Assembly: GCA_030606485.1 (NCBI GenBank)
Contig: JAUWGH010000004.1
Span: forward strand, 387,003 to 451,002
From: Promethearchaeota archaeon
GTDB taxonomy: Archaea; Asgardarchaeota; Lokiarchaeia; Sigyniarchaeales; SOKP01
Direction: 5' to 3'
Length of the DNA stretch: 64,000 nucleotides
A program made the translations under genes and the position numbers. Positions 10,134 through 18,518 of this stretch are shown one piece after another. The first letter of the stretch is position 1. Each line of letters opens with the position of its first letter. Under the pieces are notes generated by a model. It ran no database searches. It was not told where the DNA came from and saw nothing but the letters and a program-made list of their open reading frames with translations.

Positions 10134-10363
10134 AAATGTTTCACTTAATTCTAATTTAATTGTTAAAAAATTACATAAGTTAAAAATTTTGTTTCTCTAA
10201 AAATTAAGGTTAATAACCAAGTTTAACATTAAAGTATTTTTATAAAAAAAAAATCTTATAGTTTTTTGCAATGATTTATACTCTTTTAATTTGATTATCT
10301 AGAAAATTTTTTAATTTTATCAAAAATTATTTTATTAAAATAAATTTGTGGATTTTTTCAAAA

Positions 10364-10756
10364 ATGGGGAAGAAAAATAAAGAAAAGAGTTTAAAGAAAG
10401 TAATCATTGACAGTAAGAAAGGGATTTCAATTTCTTATAATAGAGAAGATATCAAGAAAAAACTTCCTCATCTTTTTAATGAATTAAAAAATGGTAATCA
10501 AAAAATTAGAATAAATGGAATTAAAGATTCTAATGAAATTAATGATCTCTTTTATCCGAGGGTGGAAGATTTTATAAGACGTTGTAGTACACAAGAAGAA
10601 GCTTACGAAATTTTAGATTTTCTCCTTAAAAGAGCAGAAATATCTGAAAAGGAATATAATTACTTAAAGAAACGTGTAAAAAATGAGGGTATAGAAAATT
10701 TTGGAGAAAAAAAGACATGGGGCTATTATGAGAGAAAATATGGAGATAAAAGGTAA
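10364..10756 (+). CDS. DUF2095-like archaeal protein
   Basis: A conserved archaeal family of unknown function. The segment KLPHLFNELKNG followed by YPRVEDFIRRCSTQEEAYEI, a two-helix stretch and the tail KKTWGYYERKYGDKR matches the DUF2095 pattern as I know it (P.LFEEL ... PTVEDFIRRC.T.EEA ... GYYE). I chose the ATG at 10364; an upstream TTG at 10346 would add only MWIFSK. No membrane or catalytic motif is visible. It diverges from eL15 and precedes the inositol phosphate synthase gene. Confidence 0.7.
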   Translation: MGKKNKEKSLKKVIIDSKKGISISYNREDIKKKLPHLFNELKNGNQKIRINGIKDSNEINDLFYPRVEDFIRRCSTQEEAYEILDFLLKRAEISEKEYNYLKKRVKNEGIENFGEKKTWGYYERKYGDKR

Positions 10757-10840
10757 ATATTTTGATTTTAAAATTTAAATAAATTGATAAATTATTTTTA
10801 GATATTTTATCAAAAAAGAGATTTTGAAGGGGATATTTTT

Positions 10841-11950
10841 ATCAGAAAAATAAAATTTGCAATTGCTGGAATAGGAAATGTTGGATCTGCATTAATTCAA
10901 GGAATAAAATATTATGAAAAAATTGAAGAAAATAATTTATTTACTCATGGTTTAATGAACCCCAAGATTGGTAATTATACTCCGTATGATTTAGAATGCG
11001 TTTGTGCATTTGATATTAATAAAAAGAAAATTGGCAAGGATATTCATGAAGCTATATTCACACCTCCAAATTGTTGCCAAATTTTTGTAGATCCAGAGAG
11101 TCTCAATAAATCTGGAGTTCTTGTTAAAGCTGGACCAATTTCCGATGGATGTGCAAAGCATATGAGAGATTCATTTTATTGTTATGATGAATCAGAAATA
11201 AAACCGGTTGATATTGTTCAAGAATTGAGAAATTCTAAAGCTGAGATTTTATTAAATTTATTACCAGTGGGAAGCTTTAAAGCATCAAGGATTTACGCCC
11301 AGGCTTCAATAGAGGCAGGTTGTGGATTCATAAACTGCATACCTGAATTCATTGTGAGCGAACGAGTTCTTGGAGATGTAGATTGGGTGAAAAAATTTGA
11401 GGATAAAAATCTTCCATGTGCAGGGGATGATATCAAGTCTCAAGTTGGGGCAACTATACTACATCGAGTTGCAACAAAATTATTTTTAGATCGAGGTGTT
11501 ATAGTCAATGATACTTTTCAGCTTAATATTGGTGGAAATACAGATTTTGAAAATATGAAAAAAGAGTCGAGATTAATAACTAAAAGAAAATCGAAGACTT
11601 CTGCGATAACAAGTGTTTTGCCTTATCCAATAAAATGTAGAATAGGACCCAGCGATTATGTTCCCTTTTTAAAAGACAAAAAAATTTGTTATATTCAAGT
11701 TAATGGAATAACATTTGGGGGATTACCTCTAACTCTTGATACAAAATTAAAAGTTGAGGACTCTCCAAATTCTGCTGGGGTGATATTTGATTTACTAAGA
11801 GTGATGAAGATTGCTTTAGATCGAGGTATTTCAGGACGATTAAACAGTATCAGTTCATTTTGTTTTAAGCATCCTCCAATTCAAGCCCCTTCTGATATAA
11901 TAGCCAAACAATGGGTTCAAGAATTTATTGAAGGAAAAAGAGAGAGATAA
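10841..11950 (+). CDS. ino1: myo-Inositol-1-phosphate synthase with non-canonical start
   Basis: The enzyme converts glucose-6-phosphate to myo-inositol-1-phosphate with NAD, the first step toward inositol-containing ether lipids or compatible solutes. The first ATG (10955) would delete the Rossmann strand. The open frame upstream encodes IRKIKFAIAGIGNVGSALIQ, the expected GxGxxG nucleotide-binding start, and is open back to a stop at 10799. No ATG, GTG or TTG occurs in that stretch; an ATC at 10841 lies 8 nt after a strong ribosome-binding sequence (gaagggg), with ATT at 10835 as an alternative. The extended 369 residues equal the usual prokaryotic length. Other family blocks: KAEILLNLLPVGSFKASR, GDDIKSQVGATILHR and LNIGGNTDFENM. 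Confidence 0.9.
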   Translation: MRKIKFAIAGIGNVGSALIQGIKYYEKIEENNLFTHGLMNPKIGNYTPYDLECVCAFDINKKKIGKDIHEAIFTPPNCCQIFVDPESLNKSGVLVKAGPISDGCAKHMRDSFYCYDESEIKPVDIVQELRNSKAEILLNLLPVGSFKASRIYAQASIEAGCGFINCIPEFIVSERVLGDVDWVKKFEDKNLPCAGDDIKSQVGATILHRVATKLFLDRGVIVNDTFQLNIGGNTDFENMKKESRLITKRKSKTSAITSVLPYPIKCRIGPSDYVPFLKDKKICYIQVNGITFGGLPLTLDTKLKVEDSPNSAGVIFDLLRVMKIALDRGISGRLNSISSFCFKHPPIQAPSDIIAKQWVQEFIEGKRER

Positions 11951-11959
11951 ATTGATAGG

Positions 11960-12034
11960 TGCATTCAGTTTGGGGCGACAAAATCATTGCCAAGAGCATT
12001 AGCTCAGATTGTCACTGAGTACATCATCATGCAT
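11960..12034 (-). ncRNA. Candidate C/D-box sRNA (2'-O-methylation guide), downstream of ino1
   Basis: Read on the minus strand: C box ATGATGA (12024-12030), 16-nt guide, D' box CTGA (12004-12007), degenerate C' box ATGATTT (11981-11987), 12-nt guide TGTCGCCCCAAA, D box CTGA (11965-11968), flanked by TGC/GCA that can pair. The D guide contains CGCCCCA, complementary to the TGGGGCG of the 23S rRNA P-loop. By the D+5 rule the methylated base would be the residue equivalent to E. coli G2251. The first two nucleotides next to D would mismatch the usual P-loop sequence, and C' is imperfect, so this is a candidate. Confidence 0.55.
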
Positions 12035-12057
12035 ATTTACTTAATTTAAAATCTCTA

Positions 12058-12330
12058 TTAAATTTTATTTTTAAATTTTACTCGTTTTTTAAATTCGATT
12101 CCTCTTTCAGTTATGTAAAATTCTTCATTATTTTTGCTTATTAAATTAAGATCAATTAAAACTGGTAGTCTTCCATTAATGCATTCCATCGGGACTCCAG
12201 AAAGTAATTTAATCGTTTCTTTTTTCCTTGCCCCTTTTTCGATAGCAAGGAGAATCTCAAACCCCATATCTCCTATTAAATATTTCAAGTTTATACTGTC
12301 ATTTGGGGGTTTTTTTTTGTTAGCAGACAT
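12058..12330 (-). CDS. Small winged-helix-like regulator
   Basis: The 90-residue protein has a basic, disordered N-terminus (SANKKKPPND) and then a winged-helix-like domain: GFEILLAIEKGARKKETIKL, RLPVLIDLNLISKNNEEFYI and TERGIEFKKRVKF. The ending YITERGIEF is typical of the wing of archaeal HTH proteins. It is the last gene on the minus strand behind the kinase, SCP2 and dehydrogenase-aldolase genes, with a 42-nt gap. It may regulate that operon, but this is inferred from position only. Confidence 0.65.
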   Translation of the reverse strand: MSANKKKPPNDSINLKYLIGDMGFEILLAIEKGARKKETIKLLSGVPMECINGRLPVLIDLNLISKNNEEFYITERGIEFKKRVKFKNKI

Positions 12331-12372
12331 TGTAATATCTAAAACTAAAAAAATTTTAAAGGGTTTTATTTA

Positions 12373-14067
12373 TTAAATTTTCTTGCTTTCTTTGAAAATC
12401 TCGAATATATCAAGTTCATAATCCACAGTCTCTTCTGGTAAAGATTTTGGGGTTCCAAGTAATTTCGCAAAAATATATATTTTTGCAGTTCTTTCTAGCA
12501 TCTTTAAAACGTCTAATGCTCCTTCTATGTGGCTCCCGCAACATATATTTCCATGATTTGATAGAATAACAGCGTTTAAATCACCTAAAGCTTTAATTGC
12601 ATTTTCGGCAATTTCTTCAGAGCCAGCTTCACCATAATCTGCTACTTTTACTTCGCCCCCAATATATGGAACAAATTCTTCAACGACAGGTGGAAGATTA
12701 AGATCCAAAAGACTTAATATAGTAGAATAAACACCATGAGAATGGATGATTGCTCCAACATCAGGTCGATTTTTATAAATAGTTAAATGCATTATTTTTT
12801 CAACCGATGGATTTCTATCACCAATTAAAACATTTCCATCAAAATTTAGAACCAAAATATCATTAGGGTTGATCATTTCATATTTAACATTACTAGGGGT
12901 TATTACAATTTTTTCTTCATTTGGAATTCTAATAGAAAGATTTCCAGAGGAGCCAGAGATAAAACCTTCCTTTAATAATTGTAATCCAACATCTGCTAAT
13001 TTTTTTCGTAATATATGATATGGTATATAAGAATCTTCTTGTTTCTCTTTATAAGTGATTCCAATTCTTTCTAAAACTTCAGGATTTGCTATATTTTTAG
13101 GGGGTTTTTTATCTAATATTGATAGAACATCATCAACAATCATTCTCGAATGTCTTTTTATAACATTTACTGTATTACCGCCATAATGGGGTAATATAAT
13201 TACATTTTCAAATTTTAGAAATTCATTATCTTCATCAATTGGTTCGAGTGGAAAAACATCGAGAGCTACTCCAGCAATTTTTTTATCTTCTAATGCTTTT
13301 TTCAAAGCTCTATAATTCAAAACACTACCTTTTGCTGTATTTATCAAGTAAGAACTAGGCTTCATTAAAGAAATCATTTTTTCATTGATTAAGTTATTAG
13401 TTTCTTCTATTGGTGGAAGATGCAGGGTTATAAAATCTGATTTACTCATCAATTCTTCCAATTCTACAAGAGTTCCAAATTCTTTTACTTTATCTTTATA
13501 AACAAAAGGATCAGTAATTAGTAAATTAACCCCAAAAGGAATTAATCTTTGTGCTACTAATTTTCCTATATTACCAAATCCAATAACTCCAACGGTCTTA
13601 CCTTTAAGTTCAATTCCTTCAAACTTTTTATAATCTCTAACCCAATCTTCTAGATCAATTAGTTCAAAATCCTCTGAATGTAAATATTTATCTACTCTAG
13701 TTAAATTTCTTGCAAGAGTTAAAATTAAACAAAGAGTTAGATCTGCTACTGAGTCAGAATTTCTTTTTGGAGTATAAATAACAGGTATTTTTTTTTCAGA
13801 TGCCGTTTTTAAATCAACATTATTCGGGTCATTTCTACATGAAGCGATTATCTTAAGAGAAGATTCTTCAATTACTCTTTTTTTTACATTATCACCCTCA
13901 CAAATGAAAATATCAATTTGCTTTAACTTTTCGATTAATTCTTCTTCATCAAAATACAATTGTCCAGATTCTTTCCATGTTTCATATATAACTTCCATTT
14001 TTTCTTTTAATCGATTAATTTCCGATTCGATAAGTTCTGCAGTAATTAATGCTTTCAGGAGAGACAC
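12373..14067 (-). CDS. Fusion: D-2-hydroxyacid dehydrogenase + class II aldolase
   Basis: Residues 1-330 are a D-isomer-specific 2-hydroxyacid dehydrogenase of the phosphoglycerate dehydrogenase type: GFGNIG (163-168) binds NAD, E275 in FPLEP and H294 in LPHYGG form the catalytic relay. The usual substrate-binding Arg in NTARG is Lys here (K246 in INTAKG). Residues 345-564 are a class II aldolase/adducin domain like L-fuculose-phosphate aldolase: SGSSGNLS, E423 in NPSVEKIMH, and the zinc ligands H442, H444 (IIHSH) and H505 (SNHG). The fusion suggests that an aldehyde or hydroxyacid is passed between the two sites. It is in an apparent operon with an FGGY kinase and an SCP2 protein. Substrates are not determinable from sequence. 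Confidence 0.88.
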   Translation of the reverse strand: MSLLKALITAELIESEINRLKEKMEVIYETWKESGQLYFDEEELIEKLKQIDIFICEGDNVKKRVIEESSLKIIASCRNDPNNVDLKTASEKKIPVIYTPKRNSDSVADLTLCLILTLARNLTRVDKYLHSEDFELIDLEDWVRDYKKFEGIELKGKTVGVIGFGNIGKLVAQRLIPFGVNLLITDPFVYKDKVKEFGTLVELEELMSKSDFITLHLPPIEETNNLINEKMISLMKPSSYLINTAKGSVLNYRALKKALEDKKIAGVALDVFPLEPIDEDNEFLKFENVIILPHYGGNTVNVIKRHSRMIVDDVLSILDKKPPKNIANPEVLERIGITYKEKQEDSYIPYHILRKKLADVGLQLLKEGFISGSSGNLSIRIPNEEKIVITPSNVKYEMINPNDILVLNFDGNVLIGDRNPSVEKIMHLTIYKNRPDVGAIIHSHGVYSTILSLLDLNLPPVVEEFVPYIGGEVKVADYGEAGSEEIAENAIKALGDLNAVILSNHGNICCGSHIEGALDVLKMLERTAKIYIFAKLLGTPKSLPEETVDYELDIFEIFKESKKI

Positions 14068-14073
14068 CTTTTT

Positions 14074-14424
14074 TTAAAATAATAATTTTCGTAATTTTAT
14101 CAAATTTCTAATTTTCCCAGAAACAACTTTTATTTTTCCAGAGGAATATGCCCCAACAGCCCCGATTTCTCCATTTAGAAGATTAATCAAAACTTGTTCT
14201 GATCCAAAATGAATTTTTACAGGAGCATTATCATCACCTACTCCAAATTTTATTTCAATACCTTGATCTCTATGAACTAAAATTAAAGATTTAGTTGAAG
14301 TATCTAAGAAAGTAAGTTCTATCGGATCTTCATAATTAGCAAGTTTTTTTCTAATTTTTTCTTCGGAATTATAGCGATCTATTATCACTTTAAAACCTTC
14401 TTGGATTGTACTAATTTCTGGCAT
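14074..14424 (-). CDS. SCP2 sterol-carrier-like domain protein
   Basis: The 116-residue protein shows the SCP2 fold order: helical N-terminus (EGFKVIIDRYNSEEKIRKKL), strands containing IELTFLDTSTKSLILVH, a stretch KIHFGSEQVLINLLNGEIGA, and the terminal helix KIRNLIKLRKLL. SCP2 domains form a hydrophobic tunnel that holds lipids or acyl-CoA-like ligands. It lies 6 nt upstream of the dehydrogenase-aldolase fusion and 123 nt after the kinase, all on the minus strand. What it carries for a sugar-type pathway is unclear; it may be a small-molecule or lipid chaperone. Confidence 0.7.
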   Translation of the reverse strand: MPEISTIQEGFKVIIDRYNSEEKIRKKLANYEDPIELTFLDTSTKSLILVHRDQGIEIKFGVGDDNAPVKIHFGSEQVLINLLNGEIGAVGAYSSGKIKVVSGKIRNLIKLRKLLF

Positions 14425-14547
14425 TATTTTTTCTCCTATTTTAATATTGAAAAATCATTTTCAACTATCTTATAAAATTGTATTAATATTATTAATTTAT
14501 TTAAAATATGTCATAAAAACTGTTTTTTAAGTTTCAAACTATAAAAA

Positions 14548-16056
14548 TTATACATATTCTAGTTGTTTTTTAATACGGCCCCAACGACGATAAATATTTT
14601 CATATATTTCAACGATTTCCTTGTTAGGAGTGACCCTTGTTAATTTAATTAATTTTTCTACTGCTTTTTTATAATCTTTATAATAACCTAATCCAATTAA
14701 AACATTAATTGCTTCACCTATAAATGCAGATTCTTTAATCTTCGGTAAGTATAGGTCCTTATTTAAAATATTTGATAGAATTTGATTAAAGCATTTTGAA
14801 TTCGTCATACCTCCACTGCAAAGTATTTTATTATGCTTACTTACAAAGTTTAATATTTGGTTTAGGTTTTCCAAAATCCCAAAACCTATATTTTCGAATA
14901 TGGCTCTTAAGAAATTTTTTCTATCTGATAAAATTTCCGAAATTGAACCTGGAGTTGGAAAGACAAAAATTCCGGGTTTAATATTGATTTGATTCTGAAT
15001 ATCCATTCTCTCTGGACCAAGAAATGCAAGTGTAGAATTTGCACCTGGTTTTGTTTCCAGTAAATATTTTTCGGTTACAGAATCTATATCATTCGATAAC
15101 CCCTTTAGAAATGAATCTTTATACCAATCATAAATTTTGCCAGTCATACCTGTATTACTTTCTATTAACCATTTATCTTTAACTGCATGTCGTGTTGTCC
15201 ACATCTTAAATGTTGGGTCGAATCGAGGTGAATTTAGCACAAAATATAAAGGCGTCGTTGTTCCTAATGTAATTCCAATTTGATTATCATCAATACAACC
15301 AGTTCCTATTAGATTTGCTTGAGTATCAGCTCCAGTTTTTATTATAGGGGTAGTTTTGGGTATTTCAAATTTTTTCGCTAAATCTGGTTTTAAATCTCCA
15401 GCAATATCTGTAACTTGAATAATTTCAGGAAAAATATCTCTATTAAAGTTGAAAGCATCAATTATTTTATCAGACCACTTATTCTTAACTATATCAAATA
15501 AAAGAGATTCAGATGCGGAAGTAGGATCTGTACAATAATTCCCTGTTAATTTAAAAATAATCCAATCATCAAATAATAAAACTTTATAAATCTTTTCAAA
15601 CAAATCTTCTTTTTCTTCTTGGAACCATAGAAGTCGAGCAAGAGGAAATATCATTGGAGGACTATGACCCGTAATATTAAATAGTGCCTCGTCATCAAAC
15701 ATATCCTCTATTAGATATTGTGAATCTATGCCACGTAGATCACAATTTGGGCCAGCATATATTACTTCCTCTTCTTTAGAAAGGAAGATACATGCTTGTC
15801 TTTGAGTACAGGAAGTTATCCCAATAATATTTTTTGAATTGATTTTAGATTTTTTAAGTGTATTTATGATGCAATTTGTCAATTTTCTCCAAATTTCATC
15901 TGTATTATAACTTTTTGCGAATCCTTCTATATCATCATTTATAAAGAAAAAAAAATCTTCATTGGATACCATAATTTCACAATTCTCCTTCACAACTGCA
16001 GTCTTAATTTTTTGAGAGGAAATATCAATACACAGGATTCCTTTCTCATTGGACAT
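14548..16056 (-). CDS. FGGY-family carbohydrate kinase (xylulokinase-like)
   Basis: FGGY kinases phosphorylate sugars or polyols with ATP. The 502-residue length is standard. The N-terminal ATPase strand is GILCIDISSQKIKTAVV; the central motif IKTGADTQANLIGTG holds the catalytic Asp; LGTTTPLYF is the phosphate-binding turn; and LCSGGMTNSKCFNQILSN is the FGGY C-terminal adenosine motif. It is the first gene of a minus-strand unit (kinase, SCP2, dehydrogenase-aldolase, regulator), with an AT-rich TATA-like promoter tract just upstream (16080-16110). Kinase followed by class II aldolase is the logic of fuculose, rhamnulose or ribulose breakdown, so a ketose is the probable substrate. Confidence 0.88.
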   Translation of the reverse strand: MSNEKGILCIDISSQKIKTAVVKENCEIMVSNEDFFFFINDDIEGFAKSYNTDEIWRKLTNCIINTLKKSKINSKNIIGITSCTQRQACIFLSKEEEVIYAGPNCDLRGIDSQYLIEDMFDDEALFNITGHSPPMIFPLARLLWFQEEKEDLFEKIYKVLLFDDWIIFKLTGNYCTDPTSASESLLFDIVKNKWSDKIIDAFNFNRDIFPEIIQVTDIAGDLKPDLAKKFEIPKTTPIIKTGADTQANLIGTGCIDDNQIGITLGTTTPLYFVLNSPRFDPTFKMWTTRHAVKDKWLIESNTGMTGKIYDWYKDSFLKGLSNDIDSVTEKYLLETKPGANSTLAFLGPERMDIQNQINIKPGIFVFPTPGSISEILSDRKNFLRAIFENIGFGILENLNQILNFVSKHNKILCSGGMTNSKCFNQILSNILNKDLYLPKIKESAFIGEAINVLIGLGYYKDYKKAVEKLIKLTRVTPNKEIVEIYENIYRRWGRIKKQLEYV

Positions 16057-16239
16057 AAAATTACCTAATGAAATTTATCTAGATTAATATTATATTTATA
16101 TTTAAAAAGATAGTAATAACTAATAATTTATTCACATAATTTTTTGAAAAATCTTAATGTTAAAGGAGAAAAATGTAAGAATTTATTTGAAAAAATCATA
16201 AAGATTGATTTTTATTTAATAGACTGAGGGAGTTTATTA

Positions 16240-17472
16240 TTATTTTTTCTTTTTTTTCTTAGACACTTTTCTTTTCTTATCCACTTCATTTCTATAAGTA
16301 GGTTTTGATGATAAATCATCTAGAAAATTTTTTATATCAAATTCTTTTTTTGCAGGTGGTTCATATTTATCAGCTATAACCGCTTTAGTTTCTCTTGATA
16401 ATAATTTTCTAAGATATTTAGGAAACGAAGTAGTTATTTGAATATCAGTTTTTAAGATAACATAAATTGCCCCTTCATGTTTGAATTCATCAATAATTTC
16501 ATGTTTTTTTAAAGTGTCGATAATTTCGATATAAGATGCTAAAGCTTTTTCTGATATGAGTTTGGGAAGAACACTTTTTAAAATTGGACCAGTTCTAAGT
16601 TTTAAAAGTACATTGTATATTTTAGAGTCAGAAATCAATTCAAATAATTGAAATGAATCTTCTTTAGTTTGTTTATATACATCAAAAAATTGTGTTACTT
16701 TTTGAATAACAAGATCAATTAACATTGGATCTTCATCAAAATGTTCAATAACACTTTTTGGTGGCATTCGTATTGATTCAACTTCTTTTACGAGAAGAAT
16801 ATATCTTTCATAACCAATTTCATTTATGTGAATAAAATCTTGATCTAATAATGTTTTTATTAAATCTTCAAATAATGATTTTTTGAACGTTTCATTGAAC
16901 CATTTTTGTAAATCTTCATATGTAATTGGTCCATTAGAAAGCTTCTCGAGTGTAAAAAAAATTCCTTTATCTTTTAATAGAATTGATATTTGTTCTTCTT
17001 CAGTTTTTTCACGAATTTCCTCTAATGAGGCCCAATATAATTCCTTTAGCCATAATTTAATTAATTCTTCATTTTCTTCTATTTTTTTTTGTTCAGCTTC
17101 ATTATAGCTATTTTTTTCATTTATATAAAAAGCTTTATGTGCTTCTTCATTAGATTGAAGTTTTTCTGCAAATTCAATACACGATGAAAGAATATTATGT
17201 TCTATTTCTAGAGTCGTTGATTGATCAATTATCACAGATAGCATTAACATTTCCCTACCTCCTCGAGCTATTTCCGAATAAATTTCGAAATAATAATTCA
17301 TTGAATTAAGATCTTCAATACTATGGGTAAAAAAGCCTTCTTCAATAGCTTGGTCCATAATATTTGCAATTCTAACATATAGTCTAGCATCCAATACATT
17401 TTCTGGAAACGAATAATATACTAATGGGCCAATCTTACGATGGAAATAGCTGAGAGAAACGATAGGCTTCAT
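16240..17472 (-). CDS. Asgard-type protein with possible longin-like N-terminus and winged-helix-like C-terminal part
   Basis: The first ~130 residues begin SLSYFHRKIGPLVYYSFPEN and continue with an alpha/beta pattern (MLMLSVIIDQ, an EHNILSSCIEFAEKL helix), reminiscent of longin/roadblock-type domains that assess small GTPases; this is a resemblance only. The remaining 280 residues are helical with at least two winged-helix-like stretches (GPITYEDLQKWFNETF ... DQDFIHINEIGYERYILL; EKALASYIEIIDTLKKHEII). The extreme C-terminus is very basic (KKRKVSKKKKKK). No catalytic motif is visible. It is a single minus-strand gene, divergent from the HAD hydrolase across a 288-nt AT-rich gap. Confidence 0.6.
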   Translation of the reverse strand: MKPIVSLSYFHRKIGPLVYYSFPENVLDARLYVRIANIMDQAIEEGFFTHSIEDLNSMNYYFEIYSEIARGGREMLMLSVIIDQSTTLEIEHNILSSCIEFAEKLQSNEEAHKAFYINEKNSYNEAEQKKIEENEELIKLWLKELYWASLEEIREKTEEEQISILLKDKGIFFTLEKLSNGPITYEDLQKWFNETFKKSLFEDLIKTLLDQDFIHINEIGYERYILLVKEVESIRMPPKSVIEHFDEDPMLIDLVIQKVTQFFDVYKQTKEDSFQLFELISDSKIYNVLLKLRTGPILKSVLPKLISEKALASYIEIIDTLKKHEIIDEFKHEGAIYVILKTDIQITTSFPKYLRKLLSRETKAVIADKYEPPAKKEFDIKNFLDDLSSKPTYRNEVDKKRKVSKKKKKK

Positions 17473-17760
17473 ACCTTACCCCCTAAAAAAATTTTTTTTA
17501 ATGAAATCCAATATTGTGACTTTTTTTTATTAATTTTTTAATTGATTTTTTTATGTATTTTTAAGATTAAAAAATATTCAAATGTGACTCTCTCTAAACC
17601 ATTAAAATACTAAATAGGATTTTATTAAATATATCGATATTAAATAATATCTGTCGATTAAATATATTAAGATTTATTTTAATTAATTTTTATATATTTT
17701 CTTAAGTTTAAAAAATATTTTTATTCATTTTTTTTAATCGGTTCAAATAAGTGAAAAAAA

Positions 17761-18501
17761 GTGGTAATTAAGGTAATAGCATTTGATTTAGATGATACAC
17801 TTTATAATGCGACAGAATTAGCAAGAGAATCTAGAATTAGCGGTTTAAAAGCTATGATTAAAAAAGGGTTAAAAATGGATTTAAACAGTGCAATTTCAAC
17901 TTTGGATGAGATTGTTAAAGAATATGGCACGAATAATTCTCGTCATTATGATATATTTATTCTACGTATTAATAGATTTGAGCCCCAAATTGATTTTATC
18001 AGAACAAATCAAAAAAACAAATACGTATCTGCTGCTGTTATGGCATATCATGGGCAAAAAATTATATCGATTAAACCATTTGATGATGTTATTCCTTGTT
18101 TGAAGCAAATTAGGGATTTAGGTATAGAAACTGCAATAATTTCTGATGGAATACCAATTAAACAATATGAAAAAATATTAAGATTGGGAATTGATGAATT
18201 AATTGATTTAATTGTAATATCGGATGAGATTGGCATCAGAAAACCAAATCCCAAATTATTTGACTATTGCCTTAAAAAATTCGGAGTTAAGGGATATGAA
18301 TCTATATATGTAGGAGATAATCTAGAGAAAGATCTCGTTCCGGCTCGTATGAATGGGATGAATAGCGTATATATTCATAGAGGTGGGAAGTATAATAATA
18401 TAACTACGGGAGAGAAAATTCTTAATGGAACAAAACCTGAGTTTGAAATAAATTCTCTTCTAGAATTAAAAGAAATTATAAATAAAATTAATTCTAAATA
18501 A
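17761..18501 (+). CDS. HAD-superfamily hydrolase (subfamily IA)
   Basis: HAD phosphatases use an Asp nucleophile. The motif FDLDDT gives the nucleophile D9 and acid/base D11. Motif II is IISDG (Ser), motif III is the Lys in IGIRKPNPKLF, and motif IV is YVGDNLEKDLVPA. A helical cap lies between motifs I and II (subfamily IA). Length is 246 residues. The start is GTG at 17761; a second GTG at 17751 is out of frame. It is followed by a nitrilase gene after 17 nt, forming a short operon. The substrate, a phosphoester, is unknown. Confidence 0.88.
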   Translation: MVIKVIAFDLDDTLYNATELARESRISGLKAMIKKGLKMDLNSAISTLDEIVKEYGTNNSRHYDIFILRINRFEPQIDFIRTNQKNKYVSAAVMAYHGQKIISIKPFDDVIPCLKQIRDLGIETAIISDGIPIKQYEKILRLGIDELIDLIVISDEIGIRKPNPKLFDYCLKKFGVKGYESIYVGDNLEKDLVPARMNGMNSVYIHRGGKYNNITTGEKILNGTKPEFEINSLLELKEIINKINSK

Positions 18502-18518
18502 GCAGATTAGGTGTTAAT

